Assembly (NCBI GenBank): GCA_017516465.1
Contig: JAFXCR010000051.1
Span: 41,739 to 105,738 of the forward strand
Reading direction: 5' to 3'
From: Ruminococcus sp.
GTDB taxonomy: Bacteria; Bacillota; Clostridia; Oscillospirales; Ruminococcaceae
Length of the DNA stretch: 64,000 nucleotides
The notes beneath the pieces were generated by a model. It did not search any database and was not told the origin of the DNA. It saw nothing but the letters and a program-made list of their open reading frames with translations. The position numbers and the translations under genes are program-made. Within the stretch, counting starts at the first letter, position 1. Each line of letters opens with the position of its first letter. This document shows positions 17,852 through 26,983 of the stretch, in pieces.

Positions 17852-19384
17852 TTAATCGCAGACAAGCACAAGGTACACCAGAACATCTCCGCTATTCACC
17901 TTACCGTCTCCGTTTATATCGGCTGCTTCTTCCTCACAGCCTGTAAATATTGAAACGCCATCCGGCATAACCTCAAGACTACTGAGATATTCGCTCAGCA
18001 TTCCGAGATCAATCATATCTGTATTTCCATCACCGTTTATGTCTCCTCTTTTTCTGGAAACTTCTTCCTTTACCGGAGACATTCCGGAAAGATCTATCCA
18101 ACCGGCAAAACCATCTGAACCGGAAATATGACCTGCTTTTCCAACACATTCTGCCGCATTGACAACCTCATTCGTTCTGACGAAAGCTATCGGCTTCCCC
18201 GACATATCAGCTGATGCGTAAATTCCTATGTCATTCAGCATCGGATTGTAATATTCGCCTGCCGGCATATCTGTTGTAACATCCGGCTTCTGAGTTATTG
18301 TAGTTGTTGTGTTCAACTTCGTTGTAGTTTTTACAGTCGTTGTGGTTGTATTGATCGGTTTTGTTGTAGTTTTTACAGTTGTTGTAGTTGTAGTAGTCTT
18401 ACTTGTTGTAGTTTTCGCAGTTGTGGTTGTGGTAGTCGTACTTGTTGTAGTTTTCGCAGTTGTTGTAGTCGTAGCAGTCTTACTTGTTGTAGTTTTCGCA
18501 GTTGTTGTAGTCGTAGTAGTCTTACTTGTTGTAGTTTTCGCAGTTGTGGTTGTTGTAGTAGTCTGACTTGTTGTAGTTTTCGCAGTTGTTGTAGTCGTAG
18601 TAGTCGTACTTGTTGCGTTTTTCTCAGTCGTTGTTGTAGTCATAGTGGTTTCGGATGTCGTTGTGGTCGTAGTATCTGTTGTTTCAGAAGTTGTGATATC
18701 TGTTGTAGTTGTATCTGTTGAAGGCGGAGTAAATGGTGCCGGAGGATTCTTACACGTCAATGCCCAGTACTCATTTCCTCCGTAGATCTGGTATTCGTCA
18801 TAAAGCAGACGAGTATCTGATGCAGGATCTATCATGTATATGTCGTTTCCGACAACACCTTCTATATATACCCAGTGCCAGTTGGCATTCAGTATAATAT
18901 GATATCCCTGATTCATCATTTCCTTTATCTCTGCCGCAATTCCTTCTTTTGTAAAGCTTTTCAGATAAGAATCCTTTATAAAATTGATCTGAGGAATTAT
19001 CTTGTTAATCGTTCCCCAGCTTGCAATAGAGCCTCCATAATTGAAGCCATTCCTTGCATTGTATGCTTCTGCGAGTACACCCGGATTGAATTCTTCAACG
19101 CTGGTTATGCCAAGATTTTTAAGAGCCGCTTCATCAAGTGAATCTGATGCTCTTGCCATCATCGAAAGTGCTGTTATCAGACACCCAGATTTTGCTACCG
19201 TAGTACCATTCATGCTGATACTTCCCCATCGGGGATCCATCTGCCGCCATGAATGATAATCCTCAGCCGCTAATGTCCTGTTGTTTTTTATGGGATCAAG
19301 CTGAACAATCACTGAAAAGAACAGTAATGCAGTCAACAGACTGATAATCCTTTTCAGGATCACATTTTTTCCTGTAATATACAT
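17852..19384 (-). CDS. Secreted C39-like cysteine protease with Thr-rich linker, SH3-like region and dockerin
   Basis: A 510-residue exported protein. A signal helix (about 8-28) is followed by a papain-fold C39-like domain (about 45-212): WRQMDPRWG opens it, and SGCLITALSM carries the likely nucleophile Cys68. NANWHWVYIEG carries His170, and YMIDPASD the third residue. A threonine-rich linker (about 222-375) is built of roughly 14-residue units of the form AKTTTSKTTTTTTT. A short SH3-like stretch (about 383-440) leads to a C-terminal dockerin-type pair of Ca-binding repeats, GDINGDGNTDMIDLG and ADINGDGKVNSGD. It is probably cellulosome- or scaffoldin-attached. It lies between tgpA and prmA in one direction. 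Confidence 0.85.
   Translation of the reverse strand: MYITGKNVILKRIISLLTALLFFSVIVQLDPIKNNRTLAAEDYHSWRQMDPRWGSISMNGTTVAKSGCLITALSMMARASDSLDEAALKNLGITSVEEFNPGVLAEAYNARNGFNYGGSIASWGTINKIIPQINFIKDSYLKSFTKEGIAAEIKEMMNQGYHIILNANWHWVYIEGVVGNDIYMIDPASDTRLLYDEYQIYGGNEYWALTCKNPPAPFTPPSTDTTTTDITTSETTDTTTTTTSETTMTTTTTEKNATSTTTTTTTTAKTTTSQTTTTTTTAKTTTSKTTTTTTTAKTTTSKTATTTTTAKTTTSTTTTTTTAKTTTSKTTTTTTTVKTTTKPINTTTTTVKTTTKLNTTTTITQKPDVTTDMPAGEYYNPMLNDIGIYASADMSGKPIAFVRTNEVVNAAECVGKAGHISGSDGFAGWIDLSGMSPVKEEVSRKRGDINGDGNTDMIDLGMLSEYLSSLEVMPDGVSIFTGCEEEAADINGDGKVNSGDVLVYLVLVCD
18290..18720. repeat. Tandem repeat encoding the Thr-rich linker
   Basis: About six to seven imperfect 42-bp units (GTTGTAGTTTTCGCAGTTGT-type on the plus strand) encode AKTTTSKT(T)n. 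The unit length is a multiple of three, so copy-number change alters linker length without breaking the frame. The low complexity makes this stretch prone to assembly error. Confidence 0.85.
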
Positions 19385-19407
19385 AATTGCCTCCGTAAAT
19401 CAGAGCC

Positions 19408-21672
19408 TCAGGCAGTCTTTAACCGCCTTTGCTTCTTCATTTCACGATATGCCCCATACGCTGAAATATAATCCGACATTGCTGTTTCAGCATCATTCTC
19501 GCTGAGCGACGCATCTCCATAGACAGCAGCATCAAACAAATCCGCTGTTACCGAAATATCCACACCGGATATTTCCATTATCCCCTTTGCCGCTTCATGT
19601 GATGTATTCATCCCTGATATATGGTATATTCTGCAAAGTCTGTACATAACAGATTTTACTGTATCATCGGGAGCTTTCCTTCTGCTTCGGAATATGAAAA
19701 ATCTGTGCGAAAGCGATGGATATATTTTAATAAATATCAGAATAAGGATAAGCAGTCCGAAAAGTATAATTCCGGAAATCATAAGCATTTCAAAAAGATC
19801 GGGCTTTTCTTTCTCATTCGTTCTGGCAGAAATAGTCGGCTCAAACGTCATCCAGCCATAGCCTTCAATGTAAAGCTCCGGATAGCCATGGGCATCCTTT
19901 GGAGTCACAAGCATATTTGTATTATACTCCTTATTTTCATGCTTCTGAGAAACAAGATAGCCTTCGCAGTATCGTGCCGGAATACCCGACGCTCTTGCAA
20001 GCATGACCATTGATGTTGCATACTCAAAACATACTCCACGCCTTGTATTGAAAAGAAAATTCTCGACATTTTCTCCTTTTGATTTAACATATTCCAGATC
20101 ATAGATAAAATCGTTCATGAAAAAATACTGCTCAATCGCTTTAGCCTTTTCGTAATCAGAATCAAATCCCTTAGTTATCTCCTGTGCCAGATCATATACT
20201 CTGCTTTTATCACCGTAATCGAGGAGTCCCTCGATGTAATCGGAATAATCATTGTACTCCTTGCGGAGAAGCTTTGCATATTCTTCAATTATCTCATTTT
20301 CATCATCGTAATATTCAGATTCTCTTTCAAGAACTCTGCTTGCTCTCCAAAGAAGATTAGAATAATCTGACTGAGAAATGATATCGACAACTTCCTTGTT
20401 GTTTACGTTTTCAAAAAATGTATCCCTGTAATAACTGTATGTAAATTCGGCTGTTTCGTAAGAATCCTCCCGTCCTCGGATGCGTATGACTCCTGTTTTC
20501 AAAATTTCCATGTATTGTGCTGCACATGACCACACAAGGCTCTTTGCAGACTGCGGAACAGGAGCAACATCTCCCAGACGTGCAGCATTATATATAGACG
20601 CTTTTCCAATATCCGGAATAGCTATATCTTCCGGAGAATATCCGGAAAGTCCGAATTCTTCTGCAAAACCGCTGTCAAGCTCTGCCGCTGTAAGAATCGC
20701 ACGTGTAAGTACTCCGACTTCTCCGAGTTCTATACGGGATTTTTTATATTCGGCAACTTCCTTTGAATCAGCATTGCCAATACTCCATGTATCATAATTA
20801 TAATCGTAAAATGAAAATGTTCCTGTTTTAAAGTGGAGTTCCTCATCAGCCGAAACATAGAACAGATGTGTATCGCTGTCAACACCTCTGTACTGACCTC
20901 CTGAAGATGATTCCTGAAAATCTCCGAGCATCGCAAGAAGACGATCGGTAAATCGTTCCGCAGAAATAAGAGATTCTATAAATGTACGGTCGGCTTCTAT
21001 CGCCGGCTTAGGGAAAACTGCTGCAACTGCCGCAAACAGCAGTGCGTAAATTCCAGCAGAACGCCATGTTTCACTCTTTACAGCAATTACTACCGTATCA
21101 CTGTCATTCAGCTCCCTGAAACGCACAAGTAGCATTATGTACCCCACTGACATCAAAATTATCAGTATTATGGGCATCTGCTCTGCTTCCTTACCATAAA
21201 TAGTAAACGGAATGATAAATATGAGAAAATTCATAAATATCCTGTATCGCACATGGGTATAGTAATAAATAACTGAGCACATAAAATATATGAACAGTAA
21301 AAATATCGCAAGTGTATACCAGCCATTGAAATCCACAATTGACTGCGGTGTCATAAACCATACCCCGAAGGAAATAGGATAATTATCCGCCCCCATCTGC
21401 ATACACATTGATGAAGTAAACGAAAGTAACAGCGATGTTACTATATAGGCTATCGTGCCAAACAGTTTGTGTTTTTCCATGTAATCCATCAGCCGGAAAA
21501 GCAGTATACACATTACAAGTGATGCCAATGTATAAACTGCTGTCAGCATATTTCTGCAATAATGATACATGATTGCCGTCATTGCAATTACAGTATATAT
21601 AAGCACCGGATCACATAGATATCTGGTGATCAGAGCCTTTAACCCTGTCGAATTATTTTCAGTTTCACGCAT
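19408..21672 (-). CDS. TgpA-like membrane transglutaminase-domain protein
   Basis: A 754-residue membrane protein. About six N-terminal helices (15-215) match the DUF3488/TgpA membrane part. A large extracytoplasmic segment contains the transglutaminase-like domain: RRGVCFEYATSMVMLARASG has the nucleophile Cys near residue 547, PKDAHGYPELYIEG the His near 594, and FEPT the closing motif. One more helix (about 635-655) precedes a cytoplasmic tail of about 100 residues. It forms the MoxR-DUF58-TgpA trio often found together. The trio probably modifies or folds cell-envelope proteins; substrate unknown. Confidence 0.88.
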   Translation of the reverse strand: MRETENNSTGLKALITRYLCDPVLIYTVIAMTAIMYHYCRNMLTAVYTLASLVMCILLFRLMDYMEKHKLFGTIAYIVTSLLLSFTSSMCMQMGADNYPISFGVWFMTPQSIVDFNGWYTLAIFLLFIYFMCSVIYYYTHVRYRIFMNFLIFIIPFTIYGKEAEQMPIILIILMSVGYIMLLVRFRELNDSDTVVIAVKSETWRSAGIYALLFAAVAAVFPKPAIEADRTFIESLISAERFTDRLLAMLGDFQESSSGGQYRGVDSDTHLFYVSADEELHFKTGTFSFYDYNYDTWSIGNADSKEVAEYKKSRIELGEVGVLTRAILTAAELDSGFAEEFGLSGYSPEDIAIPDIGKASIYNAARLGDVAPVPQSAKSLVWSCAAQYMEILKTGVIRIRGREDSYETAEFTYSYYRDTFFENVNNKEVVDIISQSDYSNLLWRASRVLERESEYYDDENEIIEEYAKLLRKEYNDYSDYIEGLLDYGDKSRVYDLAQEITKGFDSDYEKAKAIEQYFFMNDFIYDLEYVKSKGENVENFLFNTRRGVCFEYATSMVMLARASGIPARYCEGYLVSQKHENKEYNTNMLVTPKDAHGYPELYIEGYGWMTFEPTISARTNEKEKPDLFEMLMISGIILFGLLILILIFIKIYPSLSHRFFIFRSRRKAPDDTVKSVMYRLCRIYHISGMNTSHEAAKGIMEISGVDISVTADLFDAAVYGDASLSENDAETAMSDYISAYGAYREMKKQRRLKTA

Positions 21673-21676
21673 ATAT

Positions 21677-22831
21677 TTATACCAATTTGAATACGTTATC
21701 AGTCTTGTCGAGATACCACAGCTCAGAAGATCCCCTTAACGCAGGAATTTCAGGAACAATTATACTTTTTTCTGAAATTCCGCTGACAATCTGAGAAACG
21801 CTGTCGGGAGCCGTAGTAGCTACAACACAGGAGCATACATTCCCCTGAGTATCCACCTTTATCCTCCTGCCAGCAACCATCTTTACAGAGAGAAGCCTCA
21901 GGAGAAGAATATCGGGATAATCCACATTATTAACGCACTCTGTTACGGAGCTTTCTGCGGAATTGTAGACAAAATCACATGATATTCCATTTTTCACAAG
22001 AGCCTTTACCAGACCAATTGCTGCACAGATAATTTTTTCTTCCCTGAGTACAGCTTTTTCCGGATCTTCATCCGGTCTTCTGTAAAGATCAAGCACTACA
22101 AGAGGTCTCACCATTGATACAGCCTCGTCAAGACGAACCATGAGTCTGCGTTTCTTTGATGAAAGCTTCCAGTTAATTCTTTTTAGCGGATCTCCCTGAA
22201 TATATTCACGATGTTCATATCCAGGGGCAGAAGTTGAAGAAAACATAAGCTCTGTATCATTTTCATCATCGTCATCGCTTGTCAGGACGGAATCTGCAAT
22301 CTGCCGGAAAAGCTGTGATCTTGTCTTTACATCGGGAATTTCCGGAATTACTCCTACTGATACAGGTTCAGGAAGATCTGTCCTGACCTTAAATCTGATG
22401 AATCCCAAAAAACCGCATGAGTACAGACTTCCTACGGAAATTTCACCGTTTCCGCCCGTAATAGCTTTAATTTTATAACTAAATACGCTTTTTCCTTCCG
22501 TAAGAAGTGAAAGTCTGTATTTTTTATTCTGCCTTTCAAATACTTCGGACGCAGCTGTACAGATTTCTGCAACTGCAATCGGAAGCTTTCCGCTTTTTTC
22601 AACAGTTACCGTAACTTCAAGCTCGCTTCCTTTTTTCACATACACATCCCCCGATATACTGACCGATATTCTTTTTCTTGCACTAAGTGCAAGCAAAAAG
22701 GAGATTATCGGCGGAATTATGAGAAATGTTATGAGAACGATCCCCATTTCTCCTTCTATATAAAAGGTGAATATATATAACAGAAAAGCGATAGCTGCAA
22801 TACTGACGAATGTTCTTATTTTTTCTATCAT
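21677..22831 (-). CDS. DUF58 domain protein
   Basis: A 384-residue protein with two N-terminal hydrophobic helices and a C-terminal von Willebrand A-like DUF58 domain. The signature EYIQGDPLKRINWKLSSKKR is clear at about residues 210-230. It follows the MoxR gene with a 4-bp overlap and precedes the transglutaminase gene by 4 bp, so all three are translationally linked. MoxR ATPases act as chaperones with such VWA-like partners. Confidence 0.9.
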   Translation of the reverse strand: MIEKIRTFVSIAAIAFLLYIFTFYIEGEMGIVLITFLIIPPIISFLLALSARKRISVSISGDVYVKKGSELEVTVTVEKSGKLPIAVAEICTAASEVFERQNKKYRLSLLTEGKSVFSYKIKAITGGNGEISVGSLYSCGFLGFIRFKVRTDLPEPVSVGVIPEIPDVKTRSQLFRQIADSVLTSDDDDENDTELMFSSTSAPGYEHREYIQGDPLKRINWKLSSKKRRLMVRLDEAVSMVRPLVVLDLYRRPDEDPEKAVLREEKIICAAIGLVKALVKNGISCDFVYNSAESSVTECVNNVDYPDILLLRLLSVKMVAGRRIKVDTQGNVCSCVVATTAPDSVSQIVSGISEKSIIVPEIPALRGSSELWYLDKTDNVFKLV

Positions 22832-23769
22832 TTTTCACTCATTGACGGAACTGCTGTCTCTGAAAGAAGATTTTCAATAAACGCTTCATTCGTTCCGAAA
22901 GCCGTTTTTCCCTGCGGCGAAAGAATTATTCTGTGAGCGAGAACCGTTACCGCCATATTTTTCACATCGTCGGGAGTTGCATATTCCCTGCCGTAAATAT
23001 AGGCAAGTGCCTTCGACGCTTTATACAGAGCAATGCTTCCTCTCGGACTGATTCCAAGAATAGTATTTCTGTTGTTTCTTGTTGAATTTACAAGCCGTAC
23101 TATATACTGTCTCACCTGTTCAGTTACACGGATAGAACGAACATCATTCATCATTCTAAGGACATCGTCAATCGTCATAACTGGTGCTTCTATATTATTT
23201 ATAGGATTATGTTTTTCTGTACGCTCAAGAATTTTAATTTCTTCTTCCTCCGAAGGATATCCCATTGACAGCTTCATGAAGAATCTATCCATCTGTGCTT
23301 CGGGTAGGTGGAATGTTCCGTATGTTTCAACGGGATTCTGAGTTGCCATTACAAGAAAAGGTCTTGGCAGCTTATGAGTCAGACCGTCAAGACTTATCTG
23401 ACGTTCTTCCATCGCTTCAAGAAGAGACGACTGAACCTTAGGTGAAGCACGGTTGATTTCGTCAGCAAGAAGAAAGTTACACATTACAGCACCATCACGG
23501 TAAATAAATTCACCGCTTGTCTGATCCATCATCGTAAAGCCGGCGATATCAGAAGGCATTACATCAGGAGTAAGCTGTATTCTGTTAAATTTTCCGCCGA
23601 TAGAGCAAGAAAGAGCTGTGATAAGCTGCGTCTTTCCGACACCGGGGACATCTTCAAGAAGAACGTGACCTTCACAGAGCATTGCAGCAATCAGCCTGAT
23701 TATTGTGTCATTTTTTCCGACAATCACCTTGCCTATTGATTCCGCAAGCCTTGTTACATCCTGATTCAT
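22828..23769 (-). CDS. MoxR family AAA+ ATPase
   Basis: A 313-residue AAA+ protein with Walker A (EDVPGVGKTQL), Walker B (LLADEINRA), sensor region (MATQNPVE) and SPRGSIAL sensor 2 block. The ATG at 23769 is preferred over a GTG three codons upstream, because that GTG is part of the GAGGTG ribosome site. First gene of the MoxR-DUF58-transglutaminase operon. Confidence 0.93.
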   Translation of the reverse strand: MNQDVTRLAESIGKVIVGKNDTIIRLIAAMLCEGHVLLEDVPGVGKTQLITALSCSIGGKFNRIQLTPDVMPSDIAGFTMMDQTSGEFIYRDGAVMCNFLLADEINRASPKVQSSLLEAMEERQISLDGLTHKLPRPFLVMATQNPVETYGTFHLPEAQMDRFFMKLSMGYPSEEEEIKILERTEKHNPINNIEAPVMTIDDVLRMMNDVRSIRVTEQVRQYIVRLVNSTRNNRNTILGISPRGSIALYKASKALAYIYGREYATPDDVKNMAVTVLAHRIILSPQGKTAFGTNEAFIENLLSETAVPSMSEK

Positions 23770-23824
23770 CTGATACACCTCGTTGATTCACATAATTATC
23801 GAATGGAGCACACCATTCATTAAT

Positions 23825-23853
23825 ATTATAACATATTTCCGCCCTTACTGCAA
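23825..23853 (-). promoter_or_regulatory. Promoter of the MoxR operon
   Basis: TATAAT (23825-23830) preceded at 17 bp by a weak TTGCAG -35 match. The leader to the ATG is about 50 nt and shows no obvious fold. Confidence 0.6.
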
Positions 23854-23863
23854 GCAATTTGCA

Positions 23864-23917
23864 CAAAAAAAGCACCCCCAAAGCTTCGTTATTTTGCACA
23901 AAGTTTCAGGGGGTACA
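23864..23917 (-). terminator. Terminator after the 259-residue membrane protein gene
   Basis: On the minus strand ACCCCCTGAAACTTTG and the facing CTTTGGGGGT arm form a long stem, ending in GC and seven T residues. It separates this gene from the MoxR operon. Confidence 0.8.
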
Positions 23918-23948
23918 TTTATTGATTATAAACAACTAAAAAATTCGA

Positions 23949-24728
23949 TCAGTATAATTCCTGTGATTTTTTCTTCTTTATTGTCTTTACAACGGCAAGA
24001 ATCAGAAGAATAAACGAAATAGCAAATATTCCAGCTGCCACAAAGAAAATCATCTTCTCTGTATCGCCTGTCTTTGCTCCGTCCTTGTCAACATCGAGAA
24101 GAAACTCGCCTATATCAGATGAAGTAAGATCACCCGATTCAAGGAACTGATCTCTGTACTTCTCATATTTTGAATTTGAGCTCTGATTTCTGAGGAATCC
24201 GCTAACCTTTACCGATTCAGTAGGTATCTGGTCAAGTATATTTTCGATCTTCTTAGCGTCAAGCTGCGGATCATAGCTGCTTTCTTCAAAAAGATTCCAG
24301 AGGTTTGTATAACTCTGCATCCAGTCTTCGAAGCGTTCAGCTGCCTTATCGAATTTCTTGACCATATTCTCATCGGACACCGCCGCAACATACCATGTCA
24401 TTCCATCGAAAATGTTATCCGTATCAGAATCCACAGCCTTCGCAAAAGATTCATAATCGGTATTGCTTACAAGATAGTAGTATGTACTCTTTTTTCCTAC
24501 CGGAATTCCATAGACTGTATTCTTTTCTTCAAGCTCAGCAAAAGGACCTGAAATCATATAAGCTTCACCTTCTGCAATAGCACGAGTACTGAAATCTTCT
24601 GTTGTGGCTTCGTTAATATCAAAACGCTTATCATCGAAAACAAGTTTTGCATCCGCAAATGCAACAAATGTGAAAAATCCGCTCACAACCAGCACAAGCA
24701 CAAGAACTATCCACTTATTTTTATTCAT
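23949..24728 (-). CDS. Hypothetical membrane-anchored protein with sortase-signal-like tail
   Basis: A 259-residue protein I cannot place in a named family. It has an N-terminal signal/anchor helix (about 5-27), an extracytoplasmic domain of about 190 residues rich in Asp, Tyr and Phe, and a C-terminal helix (about 224-247). The sequence GAKTGDTEK stands just before that helix and KTIKKKKS just after it, in the arrangement of a cell-wall sorting signal, though the usual Leu-Pro or Asn-Pro is absent. Start at MNKNKWIV is chosen for the GGAGGTATAT ribosome site. Confidence 0.65.
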   Translation of the reverse strand: MNKNKWIVLVLVLVVSGFFTFVAFADAKLVFDDKRFDINEATTEDFSTRAIAEGEAYMISGPFAELEEKNTVYGIPVGKKSTYYYLVSNTDYESFAKAVDSDTDNIFDGMTWYVAAVSDENMVKKFDKAAERFEDWMQSYTNLWNLFEESSYDPQLDAKKIENILDQIPTESVKVSGFLRNQSSNSKYEKYRDQFLESGDLTSSDIGEFLLDVDKDGAKTGDTEKMIFFVAAGIFAISFILLILAVVKTIKKKKSQELY

Positions 24729-24746
24729 ATATACCTCCAAAAATAA

Positions 24747-24775
24747 ATGCGGCACAGCGTGATGCCATGCCGCAT
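24747..24775 (-). terminator. Terminator of tsf
   Basis: ATGCGGCA and TGCCGCAT form a perfect 8-bp stem just after the tsf stop, with a T-rich run ATTTATTTTT downstream on the minus strand. Confidence 0.7.
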
Positions 24776-24781
24776 GAATGA

Positions 24782-25699
24782 TTACTTGATCATCTTTGCT
24801 ACTTCATCAGCAAGGTTGTCTTCCTTCTTTTCAATGCCCTCGCCTCTCTCGTAACGGATAACATCCACTACTGCGATTGTTCCGCCAAGCTTCTTAGCTT
24901 CAGCGTCAACATAGCCCTGAACAGAAAGCTTGTCATCCTTAACGAACGCCTGCTCGAGGAGGCAGTTCTCAGAATAGTACTTTCCAACCTTACCGTCAAC
25001 GATCTTAGCTCTTACCTGCTCAGGTTTGTTAGCCATCTTAGGATCTTCAGCCATCTGAGCCATCATGATCTCTTTTTCCTTCTCAATAACATCAGCAGGA
25101 ACATCTTCACGCTTGATGTAAGGAGCATTAAGAGCAGCAGACTGCATAGCAACGTCCTTACCGATAGCTGTTACTGCATCGCCGGAAAGCTCAGTATCAA
25201 GCTTAACCATAACACCGATGCTGCCACCATTGTGGATATAGGAAGCAAGAACACCCTCCATTCTTACGAAACGACGGATAACAATGTTTTCTCTGATCTT
25301 CATACCAGCAAGCTCTGTAAGAACATCTCCTACTGTAACTGTACCACCGCTGATAACCTCAGCCTTGAGAGCCTCAACGTCAGCAGGGTTCTTTTCGATA
25401 ATTGTATTTGCAACATCATTTACGAAGTTCTTGATGTCGTCTGTATTTGCAGCAAAGTCTGTTTCTGTGTTTACTTCGAGGAGCACACCTACGTTGCCGT
25501 TTACAACAGCTGTAACGATACCCTCTGCAGCAGCTCTGCCGCTCTTCTTAGCCTGTGTAGCAAGTCCTTTTTCTCTGAGGAACTCAATAGCCTTGTCCAT
25601 ATCACCGTCGTTAGCTTCAAGAGCCTTCTTGCAGTCCATCATACCAACACCGGTAGCCTTCATAAGTTCCTTGATTTCAGCAACAGAAATCTTTCCCAT
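24782..25699 (-). CDS. tsf: Elongation factor Ts
   Basis: A 305-residue nucleotide-exchange factor for EF-Tu. The N-terminal UBA-like domain ends in TGVGMMDCKKALEANDGDMDKA; TDFAANTD and VLASYIHNGGSIGVMV are core-domain blocks. Start at MGKISVAEIK is chosen for the CAGGAGG ribosome site; upstream codons run through the rpsB-tsf terminator. It follows rpsB. Confidence 0.97.
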   Translation of the reverse strand: MGKISVAEIKELMKATGVGMMDCKKALEANDGDMDKAIEFLREKGLATQAKKSGRAAAEGIVTAVVNGNVGVLLEVNTETDFAANTDDIKNFVNDVANTIIEKNPADVEALKAEVISGGTVTVGDVLTELAGMKIRENIVIRRFVRMEGVLASYIHNGGSIGVMVKLDTELSGDAVTAIGKDVAMQSAALNAPYIKREDVPADVIEKEKEIMMAQMAEDPKMANKPEQVRAKIVDGKVGKYYSENCLLEQAFVKDDKLSVQGYVDAEAKKLGGTIAVVDVIRYERGEGIEKKEDNLADEVAKMIK

Positions 25700-25734
25700 T
25701 GTAATTACCTCCTGTAATATATTTGTATTATCTG

Positions 25735-25766
25735 CAAAAACCCGAACGTTCACATTCGGGTTTTTG
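25735..25766 (-). terminator. Attenuator between rpsB and tsf
   Basis: AACCCGAA and TTCGGGTT form a stem with a short loop, followed by TTTTT on the minus strand, in the rpsB-tsf intergenic gap. Partial termination here would set the S2:EF-Ts ratio. Confidence 0.8.
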
Positions 25767-25780
25767 ATTTTATTTCCAGA

Positions 25781-26527
25781 TTATTCAGCGTCCTCAGCAG
25801 GAGCTTCCTCAACTGTCTCAGCTTCTACTGCCTCAACAGCATCATCACCCTGTCTGCCTTCGATGATAGCGTTAGCAATTGTACCAGCGATAAGCTTTAC
25901 TGCTCTGATAGCATCATCGTTGCCGGGGATAACGTAATCAACCTCGTCAGGATCACAGTTTGTATCTACGATAGCAACGATCGGGATATTGAGCTTCTTA
26001 GCCTCAGCTACTGCAATCTTTTCCTTTCTGGGGTCAACGATAAAGAGAGCAGCTGGAATTTTCTTCATGCTCTTAATACCGCCAAGGAACTTTTCAAGCT
26101 TTTCAATTTCAAGGTTCAGCTTAACAACTTCCTTCTTAGGGAGAAGAGCAAATGTTCCGTCTTCTTCCATAGCGTGAAGCTGCTCAAGTCTCTTAATTCT
26201 TGTCTGGATGGTCTTGAAGTTTGTGAGCATACCGCCAAGCCATCTTGCGTTTACATAGTGTGCACCAGCTCTTGTAGCTTCTTCCTTAACAGAATCGCCA
26301 GCCTGCTTCTTTGTACCTACGAAGAGAACTTCGCCGCCCTCTGCTGCGAGGTCACGAACGAACATATAAGCTTCTTCAAGCTTCTTTACTGTCTTCTGAA
26401 GGTCAATAATGTAGATTCCGTTTCTTTCTGTAAAGATGTACGGAGCCATTTTAGGGTTCCATCTTCTTGTCTGGTGACCGAAATGTACGCCAGCTTCAAG
26501 AAGCTGCTTCATTGATACTACTCCCAT
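25781..26527 (-). CDS. rpsB: 30S ribosomal protein S2
   Basis: A 248-residue S2 with the usual [20 protein letters not shown] start and [15 protein letters not shown]-type block. The C terminus has an extra acidic tail rich in Glu and Ala (about 228-248). Start at MGVVSMKQ, preceded by AAGGAGG; the upstream in-frame codons belong to the leader. Confidence 0.97.
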   Translation of the reverse strand: MGVVSMKQLLEAGVHFGHQTRRWNPKMAPYIFTERNGIYIIDLQKTVKKLEEAYMFVRDLAAEGGEVLFVGTKKQAGDSVKEEATRAGAHYVNARWLGGMLTNFKTIQTRIKRLEQLHAMEEDGTFALLPKKEVVKLNLEIEKLEKFLGGIKSMKKIPAALFIVDPRKEKIAVAEAKKLNIPIVAIVDTNCDPDEVDYVIPGNDDAIRAVKLIAGTIANAIIEGRQGDDAVEAVEAETVEEAPAEDAE

Positions 26528-26637
26528 GGTGTAGTCCTCCTTAAATTGGTTAATATTAATCCTCCGCAGTGCTTGTTCTACGGACAACATCAGTGATGCA
26601 CCAATCCATAAAAGCATCTGCGTGCGAATTGCGTTAA
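26528..26637 (-). promoter_or_regulatory. 5' leader of rpsB
   Basis: About 105 nt separate the start of transcription from the rpsB ATG. They contain self-complementary pieces (GTGCATCAC, CCGTAGAACAAGCACTGCGG) and could be an autoregulatory S2 leader. I cannot match it to a described family. Confidence 0.35.
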
Positions 26638-26638
26638 T

Positions 26639-26667
26639 ATTATATCATATTTTTCTATAATTTTCAA
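26639..26667 (-). promoter_or_regulatory. Promoter of rpsB-tsf
   Basis: TTGAAA (26662-26667), 17-bp spacer, TATAAT (26639-26644). Confidence 0.85.
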
Positions 26668-26732
26668 GTCCCGATCGCCCGTCTATTTCAACAAACTTTC
26701 AAAACCTTTTTCCTTTTCTTTTGAATAATGTG

Positions 26733-26981
26733 TCAATTCCTGCTGCACGAAAGCTTCACAAGTATAACATCTGCTCCAACTACCCTGATATCATGACACG
26801 GAATATGTAAATCATCCTCTCTGCCAAGAATTCCGAACAGCCGTTGTCTGCCGTAAATTATCAGTGACTTTACCTCCGAAGTCCTAAGATCCATCTGTGC
26901 ATCATCTATGTACCCTAATCTTTCGCCGTTTGTTATATCTATAACTTCTTTTCGTCTCATATCGTCAAGACTGCATATCAT
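26733..26981 (-). CDS. YlmC/YmxH family PRC-barrel sporulation protein
   Basis: An 82-residue PRC-barrel protein. MRRKEVIDITNGERLGYIDDAQMD and LIIYGR(Q)RLFGILGREDD are the YlmC/YmxH pattern; members are linked to sporulation but biochemically undefined. Start at MICSLDDM. Its ribosome site GGAGGTG lies inside the 3' arm of a stable hairpin (26989-27015), so translation may be held off until the hairpin opens. Confidence 0.85.
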   Translation of the reverse strand: MICSLDDMRRKEVIDITNGERLGYIDDAQMDLRTSEVKSLIIYGRQRLFGILGREDDLHIPCHDIRVVGADVILVKLSCSRN

Positions 26982-26983
26982 AA

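Noticed and set aside
18309-18566. Val-rich reading frame on the plus strand
   Set aside because: It is the mirror of the Thr codon repeats (ACA/ACT/ACC) in the linker of the C39-like protease; no start signal and no domain.
18290-18720. CRISPR-like regular repetition
   Set aside because: Units follow directly on each other without unique spacers and keep the reading frame; no cas genes nearby.
26528-26617. 30-residue N-terminal extension of ribosomal protein S2
   Set aside because: The stretch lies in the leader, has no ribosome site for the earlier start, and S2 homologs begin at MGVVSMKQ-type sequence after AAGGAGG.
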